Shown here piece by piece: positions 31,643-40,694 of a DNA stretch of 51,266 nucleotides; position 1 is the first letter of the stretch, and each line of letters begins with the position of its first letter. The position numbers and the translations under genes were made by a program. The stretch lies in contig JYJN01000046.1 of the NCBI GenBank assembly GCA_003263845.1, positions 1 through 51,266 of the forward strand, in the 5' to 3' direction. Origin of the DNA: Vibrio aestivus (GTDB lineage Bacteria; Pseudomonadota; Gammaproteobacteria; Enterobacterales; Vibrionaceae). Under the pieces are notes generated by a model. That model did not search any database. It was not told the origin of the DNA and was given only the letters and a program-made list of their open reading frames with translations.

Positions 31643-32076
31643 TTTAGTTTAAACTTATGGATGAGCTGGCAGTGGCTAGCAACCTCGATGTCTTGAATTT
31701 GTTTGGCGATTTTCGGGTTTGGATGGCGCTTAATAAACTCAATAAGCGCTTTCTGACAGCAACCTAAGGAGTCCACAAATGCATCACAATGTGTATTCGG
31801 ACACTGAGGCACTAATGTCAGTACTTTTTCAGACGCAAGTTCAAGATACTTGAGTTCATACTTTACATCGCCAATGGTGCGCCAGAAGCTTGCGAGGTTA
31901 TGGCAGGAAATGACCGAGATTAGTAACCGATCTTCTGCGTCGATATCTTCGTTAGATACTAGGCCGTCCGCAACGGTTAAAGCTTGTTGATAATGCAGGA
32001 TGCTACGAAGGTGATCGTCTTGTTGCATTGCAATATCAGCCTGTAACGTATGTTTTTCCCACTCTGAAACGCTCAT
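31639..32076 (-). CDS. DUF2753-like helical protein, Fur box upstream
   Basis: A 145-residue, mostly helical, cytoplasmic protein with four cysteines and a TPR-like look ([37 protein letters not shown]). It resembles the Vibrio family DUF2753, of unknown function; the family name is from memory. Start at 32076 has an excellent AAGGAGG ribosome site with 6-base spacing. A near-perfect Fur box lies 36-50 bases upstream, so it is probably derepressed in low iron. Its 3' end overlaps the convergent motY end by four bases. Confidence 0.65.
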   Translation of the reverse strand: MSVSEWEKHTLQADIAMQQDDHLRSILHYQQALTVADGLVSNEDIDAEDRLLISVISCHNLASFWRTIGDVKYELKYLELASEKVLTLVPQCPNTHCDAFVDSLGCCQKALIEFIKRHPNPKIAKQIQDIEVASHCQLIHKFKLN

Positions 32077-32111
32077 ATCAGCCCTCCTTGTTAATATCAG
32101 GTTAATCTAAA

Positions 32112-32126
32112 TGATAATTACTATCA
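32112..32126 (-). promoter_or_regulatory. Fur box upstream of the DUF2753-like gene
   Basis: TGATAAT-T-ACTATCA matches the Fur 7-1-7 inverted repeat (TGATAAT-N-ATTATCA) at 13 of 14 positions. It sits about 40 bases before the start codon, where it would cover the core promoter. Confidence 0.7.
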
Positions 32127-32171
32127 TGTAAAGTAACTTATATAGGTGGAAGATAGAGATTAGAGCGGGGT

Positions 32172-32205
32172 AGAAAAAGAAAACGCATAGCGAAGGGCTA
32201 TGCGT
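32172..32205 (-). terminator. Rho-independent terminator after gloA
   Basis: Perfect 9-bp arms ACGCATAGC and GCTATGCGT around GAAGG lead into a T-rich run on the minus strand, 31 bases past the gloA stop. Confidence 0.85.
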
Positions 32206-32235
32206 CATAGGTATACAGAGGACTTCTGTGCCTAA

Positions 32236-32652
32236 CTAGCCTTCTAGACCAGAAGAAGCTTGTTTGTTTTGAATCAACTCAATCATGTAGCCATCAGGGT
32301 CTTTTACAAACGCGATATGAGTTGTACCGCCTTTGACTGGGCCAGGTTCGCGAGTAACATTACCGCCAGAAGCCTTGATCGCATCACATGTGCTATAAAT
32401 ATCTTCTACGCCAATAGCGACATGGCCGAATGCACTGCCTAGATCGTATTCTGATGTTCCCCAGTTATAGGTCAGCTCGATAACCGCTCCTTGGCTTTCA
32501 TCGCCATAGCCAACAAACGCCAAAGTGTATTCATACTCTTTGTTTTCGTTGGTTCTCAACAGAGTCATTCCCATAATCTTGGTGTAAAACTCAATCGATT
32601 TATCTAAGTCACCAACTCTTAGCATTGTGTGAAGAATTCGACCAGCTGTCAT
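32236..32652 (-). CDS. gloA: Lactoylglutathione lyase (glyoxalase I)
   Basis: GloA isomerises the methylglyoxal-glutathione hemithioacetal to S-lactoylglutathione. The 138-residue protein shows the four metal ligands of the vicinal-oxygen-chelate fold: H8 in [11 protein letters not shown], the glutamate in [10 protein letters not shown], the histidine in FGHVAIGV and the glutamate in GYMIELIQ. Bacterial enzymes of this type use nickel. Intact frame. Confidence 0.95.
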   Translation of the reverse strand: MTAGRILHTMLRVGDLDKSIEFYTKIMGMTLLRTNENKEYEYTLAFVGYGDESQGAVIELTYNWGTSEYDLGSAFGHVAIGVEDIYSTCDAIKASGGNVTREPGPVKGGTTHIAFVKDPDGYMIELIQNKQASSGLEG

Positions 32653-32714
32653 TGCTCTCTTCCTTATGTTTGTTAATGTTTAACAGATTACATGATTTTT
32701 AAAGACAGGGTTAT

Positions 32715-33349
32715 TCAAACGTCCGTCTTCTCTTTAAACTCACACAGATCTTCAATTAAACAGCTGCCACACCGAGCTTACGGGCAACACAGGTGTAGCG
32801 GCCATGAAGGATTAGCCAGTGATGCACATCAAGCTTAAACTCACGCGGCACGACTTTGAGCAGTTTTTCCTCTACATCATCAACGGTCTTGCCCATCGCA
32901 AACTTTGTTCTATTTGAAACGCGGTAAATATGCGTATCAACAGCAATAGTAGGCCAACCAAACGCCGTGTTCAGAACCACATTGGCGGTTTTTCTTCCCA
33001 CACCCGGTAGCGCTTCTAGCGCAGCTCGATCTTCTGGTACTTCACCGTTATGCTTTTCCAACAAGATTTGACAGGTCTTGATGGTGTTTTTGGCTTTGGA
33101 GTTAAATAGACCGATTGTCTTGATGTACTCGGTTAAGCCTTCAACGCCAAGTTTGAGGATATCCTGCGGAGTGTTAGCTACAGGGTAAAGCTTATCAGTT
33201 GCTTTATTAACACTTACATCGGTTGCTTGGGCCGACAGCAAAACCGCAATCAGAAGTTCAAACGGCGTACTCCAGTTGAGCTCGGTTTGTGGGTTGGGGT
33301 TGTCGTCCCTGAGACGCTTTAGTATCTCTATTCGCTTCGTATTGTTCAT
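32715..33349 (-). CDS. nth: Endonuclease III (frame broken once near C-terminus)
   Basis: Nth is the DNA glycosylase/AP lyase for oxidised pyrimidines. The helix-hairpin-helix LEALPGVGRKTANVVL with catalytic lysine and the catalytic aspartate in VDTHIYRVSNR are present. A base is missing near 32776: the frame should read TCVARKPRCGSCLIEDLCEF, giving the C-x6-C-x2-C-x5-C 4Fe-4S cluster and a 211-residue protein, identical in length to E. coli Nth. As sequenced three of the four cluster cysteines are lost. It follows rsxE, as in E. coli. Confidence 0.95.
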
Positions 33350-33385
33350 CCAGCTGTACTTTATAGTTATGTATTTGAATTCTAT

Positions 33386-34078
33386 TTATGTGTTGGTGAC
33401 TCGTGCTCTTTCAATGGTTGGTTTTTCTGTTTTTGGAGCACGTTTGGCCAGTTGATCATCAATCACGTTTTTAATCGCGATAAGTAAACCAACACCAATG
33501 AAAGCTCCAGGTGGCAATAGAGCTAATAGAAAGCTGTTATCAAACTGAAATAGTTCGATTCTCAGCACAGTTGCCCAGTCACCTAACAGTAAGTCAGCAC
33601 CATCAAACAGTGTACCGTTACCTAATATCTCGCGCATGGCACCCAGTAGAACGAGCACCGCACCCATTCCCATACCCATCCAGAATCCATCTTGTGCTGC
33701 AGCTAGTGGTGCGTTCTTTGAAGCAAAAGCCTCAGCGCGGCCGATGATGATGCAGTTGGTTACGATCAGCGGGATGAAAATACCGAGCGAGAGATAGAGT
33801 CCATAAGCATAGGCGTTCATCAACAGCTGAACACAGGTAACGAGCGCAGCAATGATCATTACGAAGATTGGGATACGCACCTCTTTAGGTACATAGCTTC
33901 GAATAAGAGATACGGTCACATTGGAACCAACAAGGACCAACAATGTGGCAATGCCCAGGCCTAGTGCGTTCGTTACACTAGAAGAAACCGCCAGTAGGGG
34001 GCAAAGCCCAAGCAGTTGAACTAGCGCAGGGTTGTTGTCCCACAATCCATTTTTGATTAGCTTTTTATGTTCGCTCAT
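33386..34078 (-). CDS. rsxE: Electron transport complex subunit RsxE
   Basis: RsxE is an integral-membrane subunit of the Rsx/Rnf ferredoxin:NAD+ (or SoxR-reducing) complex. From the ATG for [13 protein letters not shown] (34078) it has 230 residues and six hydrophobic helices, with the family segments [16 protein letters not shown] and [20 protein letters not shown]. The start overlaps the rsxG stop by four bases (ATGA). Intact frame; last gene of the rsx operon before nth. Confidence 0.95.
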   Translation of the reverse strand: MSEHKKLIKNGLWDNNPALVQLLGLCPLLAVSSSVTNALGLGIATLLVLVGSNVTVSLIRSYVPKEVRIPIFVMIIAALVTCVQLLMNAYAYGLYLSLGIFIPLIVTNCIIIGRAEAFASKNAPLAAAQDGFWMGMGMGAVLVLLGAMREILGNGTLFDGADLLLGDWATVLRIELFQFDNSFLLALLPPGAFIGVGLLIAIKNVIDDQLAKRAPKTEKPTIERARVTNT

Positions 34079-34707
34079 TGGTTGCCTCCGCAGTTCAGTG
34101 GCTGAGACCAAATGGTATCTCTATTCGTTTCGACAAACATGACCGCATTTTTAACCGCTTTTACGACCGCTCTTGGGGTAATGGTTGCACCAGTAAATTG
34201 ATCAAACTGGCCGCCATCTTTTCTCACTGCCCAGCTATCTTGATTATCTTCAGTGACGGTTTTGCCAGTAAAAGAGGTTATCCAGTTGGAGACACGAAGA
34301 TCTATCTTGTCACCGAGCCCAGGCGTTTCTTGATGGGCAAGGATACGTGTACCCGTCACGACACCTTGGTTGTCCATACCAACGATCAGCTTGATTCTGC
34401 CATTGTAACCATCAGGCGCGATAGCTTCGATGGCAAGGCCGTTTGGTTCACCATTTAAAGTAGCCAAATAAACAGGCATGTTTTCGTCTGTGCCGAGCAT
34501 CGGATCCGAAACGAGAGTACATGCTTGATAGAGCTCATTATCGTGTTGTTCTGGCGCGATAACTTGATTGAGAACACTGAGTAACTGAGCTTGTTCCTGC
34601 TGGTGGATTTGGTCTTGTGTCAGGTAGTGCGTAACCGCAACAACACCTGTTGAGGCACAAGCAAAAATCGCAAGCGTAAGACCGTTTTTCTTAATTGCCT
34701 TTAGCAT
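34075..34707 (-). CDS. rsxG: Electron transport complex subunit RsxG (FMN-binding)
   Basis: RsxG (210 residues) has one N-terminal membrane helix and a periplasmic FMN-binding domain. The motif [15 protein letters not shown] holds the threonine that carries covalent FMN in this family, and [12 protein letters not shown] is the other conserved part. Translationally coupled to rsxE. Confidence 0.95.
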   Translation of the reverse strand: MLKAIKKNGLTLAIFACASTGVVAVTHYLTQDQIHQQEQAQLLSVLNQVIAPEQHDNELYQACTLVSDPMLGTDENMPVYLATLNGEPNGLAIEAIAPDGYNGRIKLIVGMDNQGVVTGTRILAHQETPGLGDKIDLRVSNWITSFTGKTVTEDNQDSWAVRKDGGQFDQFTGATITPRAVVKAVKNAVMFVETNRDTIWSQPLNCGGNQ

Positions 34708-34715
34708 AGTTTACT

Positions 34716-35762
34716 CTAGTGTCCGTAAGTTCTTGGTTTTGTGTAGTAGTCGATCAGTGGTACACACATGTTAGCCAGCAGTACTGCAAAAGCGACGCCA
34801 TCTGGGAAACCGCCCCAACTGCGAATAATGAAGACCATGACGCCAATAAATGCACCGTAGATCAATCGCCCTTTTACCGTGGTCGATGCTGATACAGGAT
34901 CAGTGGCGATAAAAAACGCGCCGATCATGGTTGCGCCAGACAACAAATGTAAAAGTGGTGTGCCTGTAGTACCCGGCGCAAGCAACATGCTCAGTGTACT
35001 CGCCACTGCCAAGCCTGCTAATAAACCTACAGGAATGTGCCAGTTAATGATGCGTAGTTTCAAAAGTGCAAGGCCACCCGCCAAGTAGGCAAGGTTTACC
35101 CACTCCCAACCAACGCCGGCAATACCGCCAAACTGAGGTTGTCTCATTGCCTCACTGGTTGTCTGGCCAGTTGTTAGAGCCGTTTTGAATGCATCTAACG
35201 GTGTTGCCATGGTCACGCCATCAATCCCCGTGCGAATTTGAATGAGTGATAGCCCATCGGTGTTGAATCCACCAAAGATCAACGAAAACGCATCCACGAA
35301 TGTGATTGGATCTCTAGACAGTACCGCAGGCTCAATCCAGCTGGTCATTTGTACCGGAAAAGAGATTAGTAGCACGACGTACGCCACCATCGCGGGATTG
35401 AATAGGTTTTGTCCTAATCCACCATAGAGATGTTTGGCAATAACGATGGCAAAGAAGATACCAATGAACAAAATCCACCAAGGGGCGAGTGGTGGAATGG
35501 CAACGGCAAGTAACCAGGCGGTGACAATCGCACTATTGTCGCGAAGCGCTGAGAACGGATGACGCTTACGAGCCAACATCACTAAGCCTTCAAATACCAC
35601 CGCGAGGGCGATAGCGAGCACTAGCTGGATGATTGTTCCCCAACCAAAAAAGTAGGTCTGAGCAATAAGGCCTGGAAGGGCACAGATCGCAACCCATTTC
35701 ATTAGATCCGGCGTGCTCTTTCTATTATGCGCATGGGGCGAGCTGGCAATGAAAAATGACAC
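34716..35762 (-). CDS. rsxD: Electron transport complex subunit RsxD
   Basis: RsxD (348 residues) is a polytopic membrane subunit with covalent FMN, probably on the threonine of [12 protein letters not shown], beside [13 protein letters not shown]. The start is a GTG at 35762 that overlaps the rsxC stop, indicating coupled translation. About nine hydrophobic helices; intact frame. Confidence 0.95.
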   Translation of the reverse strand: MSFFIASSPHAHNRKSTPDLMKWVAICALPGLIAQTYFFGWGTIIQLVLAIALAVVFEGLVMLARKRHPFSALRDNSAIVTAWLLAVAIPPLAPWWILFIGIFFAIVIAKHLYGGLGQNLFNPAMVAYVVLLISFPVQMTSWIEPAVLSRDPITFVDAFSLIFGGFNTDGLSLIQIRTGIDGVTMATPLDAFKTALTTGQTTSEAMRQPQFGGIAGVGWEWVNLAYLAGGLALLKLRIINWHIPVGLLAGLAVASTLSMLLAPGTTGTPLLHLLSGATMIGAFFIATDPVSASTTVKGRLIYGAFIGVMVFIIRSWGGFPDGVAFAVLLANMCVPLIDYYTKPRTYGH

Positions 35763-38471
35763 TACTCTTTCTCCTCAGAGTTATTTTGCAGATTCGCTTG
35801 TTCTGCTTTTCGAGCCTTAGCCCTTGCAATGGCGGCCGCTACCGCCGCTTTTTTCGGGTCGACCACTTCTTCGCGCGAAGCTTCAGGTGTATCTTCAGCA
35901 GGTTGCGCGTTGTCCTTCTCTTGCTGAGCTTTCTTGGCCTTCGCACGAGCAATCGCAGCGGCAACGGCTGCTTTCTTTGGATCGACCGTTTCTTCGTTCG
36001 ACGATTCAGGTGTCTCTTCAGCAGGTTGAGCGTTATTTTTCTCTTGCTGCTCTTTTTTTGCTTTAGCTCGAGCAATCGCAGCGGCAACGGCTGCTTTCTT
36101 TGGATCGACCGTTTCTTCAGTTGATGATTCAGAAGCCTCATCCAAAGGTTGAACGTTGCCCTTTTCTTGCTGAGCTTTTTTAGCTTTAGCACGAGCAATC
36201 GCAGCAGCTATGGCCGCTTTCTTCGGATCGACCGTTTCTTTAGTTGATGATTCAGAAGCCTCAGCCAAAGGTTGAGCATTATCTGTTTCTTGCTGAGATT
36301 TTTTCGCTTTAGCACGAGCAATTGCGGCCGCGATAGCCGCCTTTTTTATTATCTACAGGTGAGTCTGTTGAAGGTTCATCGCCTGCGTTTTGGGTATCAG
36401 TATCCTGAGACTGTTCGGCCTTCTTGGCTTTAGCGCGAGCAATGGCAGCGGCTATGGCCGCTTTCTTTGGATCGGCCGCTTCTTTGTCTGAAGATTCAGA
36501 AGTTTCTTCAGCAGGTTGAGCATCATCTGTTTCTTGCTGAGATTTTTTAGCTTTAGCACGCGCAATTGCGGCTGCGATAGCCGCCTTTTTATTATCTACA
36601 GGTGAATCTGTTGAAGATTCAGCGCCTGCGTTTTGAGTATCAGTATTCTGAGACTGTTCAGCCTTTTTTCGCTTTAGCACGAGCAATGGCAGCAGCAACC
36701 GCTGATTTCTTATCTGCAGAGCCCGAATCGTTAGCTTCAGCGGATTCGTTGAATTGCACTTGTTCTTGCTTGGCTTTACGCTCACGAGCTTGTCGTTTAC
36801 GCTCTTCGCGTAGTTTCGCCATTTCGCTGTTGTCTGGCTCCGCACTGCCAGACTCCATTGCAGCTTGTTGTTTCGCTTTTGCTTTGGCAATTGCTGCAGC
36901 AACAGCTGGCTTGACGGTTGGCTCTTCGCTCTTCTCTTTTTGAGCTTTAACGCGAGCAATCGCCGCAGCAATAGCATCATCGCCACCGCTAGACTCTTTC
37001 ATCGTCTTACGACGATTGTCTGCTGCTTTCTTGAAGCGATTTTCACGTTCGGCTTTGTCACGCTCCATTCGAGCGTTCTTTTCTTCAAAGCGCTGTTTTG
37101 CACGCTCTGCAGCAAGCGCTTCGTCTTTACGTGTGCGAATCTCAGCTTTGGCTTGGCGATAGTAATGCACCAGTGGGATTTCACTTGGGCAAACATACGC
37201 ACAGGCACCGCATTCAATACAGTCTTTTAGGTTGAGTTCTTCACACTTATCGTAGTCTTCTGCCTTCGCATACCATTGGAGTTGTTGTGGTAATAAAGAA
37301 GCAGGGCAGGCGTCTGCACACTGACTACAACGAATACATTCCATCTCATAGCGAGATGAGGAAATCTCTTTGCGTGTAGGAGCCAGAATACAGTTGGATG
37401 TTTTAGTAATCGGCACATTCCCATGAGGGAGGGTGAAACCCATCATAGGGCCGCCCATGATTAGACGCTCTAATTTACGGTCAGCTTTGTAACCAAATTC
37501 ATTGAGCAACGCCTCAACAGAAGTACCAATTCGAGCCCAAACATTTTTAGGCTTAGAGAAAGTGTTGCCGGTTAAGGTAACTACACGGTCAATGACGGGT
37601 TCACCATCGCAAATAGCTCGTTTAATGGCATAAAGCGAACCCACGTTTTGCACTAAAAATTCCGATGTCAGCAGGAATGCCGTCGTTAGGCACTTCTTTG
37701 TTAGTCAGAATTTTAATCAGTTGCTTTTCACCGCCTGATGGGTATTTGGTCGGAACAACTCGGATGACCAGATCTTTGTCTTCGGCAGCATGCTGCAGAG
37801 CTTTGATCGCTTCTGGCTTGTTGTCTTCTATACCAATGATGGTTAGTTTTGGCTTTAAGATGTGCTCGACAATTTCAATGCCGGTAATGATTTCTTGAGC
37901 GTGTTCTTGCATCAAGCGGTCATCGGCTGTGATGTAAGGTTCACACTCAGCCGCATTGATAATGAGTATCTCGGTGCGCGCTAGACCAGACTGAATCTTT
38001 TTTCGCCGTTGGGAAGCCAGCGCCGCCCATACCTGAGATTCCCGCGAGTCGGATTTGCTCAATTAACTCATCGCCAGACAGTTGGGTGTAATCTTCGCAA
38101 ATATGTCGTTCACACCATGTATCTTCCCCATCCGGTTTGATGACGATAGATAGCTCTTTCAAACCAGAAGGGTGAGCCGTCGTTCTTGGCTCGATGGCGG
38201 TAATAGTGCCCGAAGTTGACGCATGAATCGGCAACATGAAACTGGTGTTGTAGCGCGTAAGAGGTTGACCTTTGAGAACCCTATCTCCAACCGCAACAAT
38301 TAGATCGCCCGCTTTACCAATGTGTTGTTTAAGCGGTAACACGATCTCGGTGGGCACAGACGCAGACACAATCGGATTTTGGTTCGATTGCGTTTTGTTT
38401 TCAGCAGGATGAATACCCCCGGGAAAGTCCCACAGGGTGCCTTGTTTGATTTGTTCAATTAACGACAACAT
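35762..38471 (-). CDS. rsxC: Electron transport complex subunit RsxC with long repeat tail (frame broken four times)
   Basis: RsxC is the peripheral NADH-side subunit. Five overlapping frames belong to one gene of about 901 residues. The N-terminal part has [12 protein letters not shown], the glycine-rich [15 protein letters not shown] nucleotide site and [17 protein letters not shown]. Two 4Fe-4S motifs follow, [12 protein letters not shown] and [12 protein letters not shown]. The rest is an Ala/Lys tail with ten copies of an [15 protein letters not shown] motif. Breaks are single-base insertions at T6 37998-38003, A5 37655-37659, T6 36664-36669 and T6 36342-36347. E. coli RsxC is about 740 residues, so the tail is unusually long. 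Confidence 0.93.
35800..36985 (-). repeat. Tandem repeats encoding the RsxC Ala/Lys tail
   Basis: Ten copies of the 13-residue motif [13 protein letters not shown] are encoded here. The last seven or so are in units of 40 or 41 residues (120 or 123 bp). Two unit types occur: one ends in acidic residues then DPKKA, the other contains TDTQNAG and ends in SPVDNKKA. Their order is alternating then homogeneous, a sign of unequal crossing-over or local duplication. Confidence 0.85.
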
Positions 38472-38477
38472 ACCAGT

Positions 38478-39067
38478 TTAACTCGCTTTGCCGCGCACAT
38501 CAGTGCTAGGCGATTCGGTAACATTAACAACAGGAATAGAGTTCAGCTGCCACTTCCAAGTGTCGGTCGTTGTCTCTACAGGGATCATTTCAATACAGTC
38601 TGTTGGGCAAGGAGCAACACAAAGGTCACAGCCCGTACATTCGTCCTTGATTACGGTGTGAAGTGCTTTTGTACCACCTACGATGGCATCAACGGGACAC
38701 GCCTGAATACATTTGGTACAGCCAATACACATGTCTTCGTGGATGTAGGCAACGGTTTTGACGTTATCTGACAGGTCATGAGCGGAGTCTTGTACTTCAA
38801 CGCCCATTAAGTCAGCTAACTTTTCGATCGTAGCTTGCCCGCCGGGAGGACATTTGTTGATGTTGTCTCCATTGGCGATAGCTTCAGCATAAGGTCTACA
38901 GCCAGGGTAGCCACATTGACCACATTGAGTTTGCGGCAAAATACTGTCTATCTGGTCAACGATCGGATCGGCTTCAACTTTGAATCGGATCGAGCAAAGC
39001 CAAGCAGCGCACCAAACAGTGCGGCTAATGCAACAACGGCTAGTACAGCAATCAGGATGGTACTCAT
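38478..39067 (-). CDS. rsxB: Electron transport complex subunit RsxB (frame broken once)
   Basis: RsxB carries iron-sulphur clusters between RsxC and the membrane subunits. The true start is at 39067 ([19 protein letters not shown], an N-terminal membrane helix). A T is missing near 38993 in the [12 protein letters not shown] region. Corrected length is 196 residues. Cluster motifs: [30 protein letters not shown] and [15 protein letters not shown]. The start overlaps the rsxA stop (TAATG). Confidence 0.94.
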
Positions 39068-39648
39068 TATAGTTTCACCAGCCCAGTAAAGCCCATGAAG
39101 GCTAGCGACATCAAACCTGCAGTGATCATGGCAATCGATGCGCCTTTGAACGGAGCAGGTACGTCGGCTGCTGCAATACGCTCACGCATAGAAGCGAATA
39201 GAATCAGAACCAGAGAGAAGCCGGCCGCAGCACCAAATCCATAAACGATAGATTCGACAAAGTTGTGGCTCTCTTGAATGTTCAGTAGAGCGACACCAAG
39301 AACCGCACAGTTTGTTGTGATGAGTGGCAAGAAGATACCGAGTAGGCGGTACAGGGTCGGGCTAGTTTTGTGCACGACCATTTCCGTGAACTGCACCACC
39401 ACGGCGATCACGAGAATAAAGCTCATTGTTCTCAGGTATTCAATGCCAAGTGGCGCAAGAATGTAGGTTTCTACAAGATAGGCGCTCACTGAAGCAAGGG
39501 TCAATACGAATGTTGTCGCCAGCCCCATGCCAATGGCCGTTTCGAGTTTTTTCGACACGCCCATAAATGGACATAAGCCCAAGAACTTTACCAGTACAAA
39601 GTTGTTGACGAGCACAGTGCCGACTAACAACAAAAGATATTCGGTCAT
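39067..39648 (-). CDS. rsxA: Electron transport complex subunit RsxA
   Basis: RsxA (193 residues) is an integral-membrane subunit with six hydrophobic helices, homologous to RsxE and to NqrE. Conserved [13 protein letters not shown] and [16 protein letters not shown] parts hold the cysteines that bind an intramembrane iron-sulphur cluster in the Rnf family. First gene of rsxABCDGE-nth; its promoter should lie just above 39648. Confidence 0.95.
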   Translation of the reverse strand: MTEYLLLLVGTVLVNNFVLVKFLGLCPFMGVSKKLETAIGMGLATTFVLTLASVSAYLVETYILAPLGIEYLRTMSFILVIAVVVQFTEMVVHKTSPTLYRLLGIFLPLITTNCAVLGVALLNIQESHNFVESIVYGFGAAAGFSLVLILFASMRERIAAADVPAPFKGASIAMITAGLMSLAFMGFTGLVKL

Positions 39649-39922
39649 AGTAGTTTTAGTTTAAAAATCCGATCCCTTTATTATCCTGTTTTGGTGGGTT
39701 AATAACAACCAAGGAAAGATAAGGTTTTACATGTATGAATAAAAAGTATACGTAATATCAACGGATTCGTATCACCAACAAGGCGATTTGGGCCAGAACG
39801 TCTTGTAAGATCATTCAAAGGCCGATTTAAAGGCTCTTTTTGGCAACGATGATATCGAGGATATTAAGGTTATTTTGAAGGTTCGGTGCGGCAGATTTGT
39901 ATTGAAAAGCAGTTTAAAAACG
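39649..39922. other. Intergenic stretch upstream of rsxA, no gene seen
   Basis: About 270 bases of AT-rich DNA hold the rsxA promoter region. I found no convincing ORF, RNA gene or recognisable operator; no SoxR-type or Fur-type box was evident. Confidence 0.5.
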
Positions 39923-39951
39923 AAAAAAGCCGCGTCTTTCGACACGGCTTT
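39923..39951 (-). terminator. Terminator hairpin downstream of the tRNA-like remnant
   Basis: GCCGCGTC and GACACGGC (one mismatch) around TTTC lead into six T on the minus strand. It is in the same position relative to the tRNA-like 3' end at 39961 as the 40036-40067 hairpin is to tRNA-Asn, so the region looks like a duplicated tRNA-plus-terminator unit. Confidence 0.7.
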
Positions 39952-39960
39952 ATCTGAATT

Positions 39961-40030
39961 TGGCCCCCCTGCGGACTCGAACGCGGGCGGCTAGCTCTGG
40001 GACATTGGCTTGGAACAAGCCAGTCGCTTT
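39961..40030 (-). other. tRNA-like remnant with CCA end
   Basis: On the minus strand the 3' part reads GTTCGAGTCC (T-loop-like) then a G-run ending GGCCA, closely like the last 25 bases of the adjacent tRNA-Asn. The 5' part cannot be folded as a cloverleaf: it has instead a 7-bp hairpin TGGCTTG-TTC-CAAGCCA with no proper anticodon loop. It may be a decayed tRNA gene or a misassembled tandem tRNA-Asn copy. Confidence 0.45.
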
Positions 40031-40035
40031 AAAGT

Positions 40036-40067
40036 AAAAAAGCTCAATCTTTCGATTGAGCTTTTTT
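40036..40067 (-). terminator. Terminator of tRNA-Asn
   Basis: Perfect arms AAAAAAGCTCAATC and GATTGAGCTTTTTT around TTTC lie 8 bases beyond the tRNA 3' end on the minus strand. Confidence 0.85.
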
Positions 40068-40074
40068 AGAAATT

Positions 40075-40149
40075 TGGCTCCCCTGCGGGACTCGAACCTG
40101 CGACATACGGATTAACAGTCCGCCGTTCTACCAACTGAACTAAGGGGGA
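40075..40149 (-). tRNA. tRNA-Asn (anticodon GTT)
   Basis: The minus strand folds into a cloverleaf with D-arm AGTTCAGTTGGTAGAA, anticodon loop CTGTTAA (GTT, Asn), T-loop GTTCGAGTC and an encoded CCA end. The sequence is 75 bases where Asn tRNAs have 76. The 5' acceptor TCCCCCT faces only AGGGGA, one G short, and the T-stem has one mismatch (GCAGG against CCCGC). This matches the G/C-run deletion errors seen elsewhere in the window. Promoter at 40169-40197. Confidence 0.88.
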
Positions 40150-40168
40150 ATTGCTTTAAGCGCTGCGA

Positions 40169-40197
40169 ATCTTAGCGATAGTGCATAATCATGTCAA
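40169..40197 (-). promoter_or_regulatory. Sigma-70 promoter of tRNA-Asn
   Basis: On the minus strand a perfect -35 TTGACA is followed after 17 bases by the -10 TAAGAT, then by the GC-rich TCGCAGCGC. The GC-rich discriminator is typical of stable-RNA promoters under stringent control. Confidence 0.8.
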
Positions 40198-40641
40198 TAA
40201 TTAAAAACAGCGAAAAAACGAAATAAAAGCGTAAAAAAAATCTTTACTTTTTTGTATCCCTTACAGTTAAAGGGCTTTCTTTACTTATCCACCAAAATTG
40301 TGGATAAGTATGTGAATGATTCCTGATTAACTGTTTTTGATCTTCTGATTCTGTGAATAACAATCGATTGCTCTAAATAAGGGATTACTGATAAAGCGCT
40401 GTCGTAAAAGGGGTTTGATACGTTTTTACTGGTGTTGTTGATAGATTAGTAATGATAAGTGAGAGATATGGATCGAAAAAGATCTTGTTAATTTGGGGAA
40501 AAGCTGTGAATGATTTTTAGGGGATTTTCAAGGGCGAAGATCATTCAGGGCGAAAGATATTAACAGACTTAAATGCAGTAATCTAGCGGCAAAATCAACA
40601 TGTCATAAAATTAGTCGGATATTCTGATTTACTTATTGCGG
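40198..40641. other. Long uvrB upstream region
   Basis: About 440 AT-rich bases without a supportable gene. It contains the inverted DnaA-box pair at 40283-40309 and several GATC sites. The LexA box follows at its right edge. Confidence 0.5.
40283..40309. promoter_or_regulatory. Inverted pair of DnaA boxes
   Basis: Perfect 10-base arms ACTTATCCAC and GTGGATAAGT face each other across 7 bases. The right arm gives a consensus DnaA box TTATCCACA on the minus strand (40299-40307); the left gives TTATCCACC, one mismatch. E. coli uvrB is also reported to have DnaA binding upstream. Confidence 0.6.
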
Positions 40642-40657
40642 GTGTATGGATATACAG
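40642..40657 (+). promoter_or_regulatory. LexA (SOS) box of uvrB
   Basis: GTGT-N8-ACAG matches the LexA consensus CTGT-N8-ACAG except for the first base, and the spacer ATGGATAT has the alternating AT character. It is 38 bases before the uvrB start, as expected for this SOS gene. Confidence 0.7.
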
Positions 40658-40694
40658 TCACAATAAACAGATTGAAAGCAGAGGGTAGGATAAT

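Noticed and set aside
35756..36124. Plus-strand open frame with Arg/Phe-rich repeats opposite rsxC
   Set aside because: It is the antisense reading of the rsxC Ala/Lys repeats; it has no ribosome site and no independent features.
35800..36985. CRISPR-like array from regular 120/123-bp repeats
   Set aside because: The repeats are coding, in frame with rsxC, too long, and lack short identical repeats with variable spacers; no cas gene is present.
36309..36986. A 225-codon open frame inside rsxC rich in Arg/Leu/Lys
   Set aside because: Only its second half is rsxC sequence; the first half is an out-of-frame reading of the repeat tail. It exists because of the frame breaks and repeat composition.
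40283..40309. Replication origin at the DnaA boxes
   Set aside because: Only two boxes are present, with no AT-rich 13-mers, box cluster or origin-linked genes such as gidA or dnaA.
39649..40694. Integration site or genomic-island boundary at the tRNA-Asn
   Set aside because: There is no integrase, no direct repeat of the tRNA end beyond the adjacent remnant, and the genes on both sides are core genes in the usual Vibrio setting.
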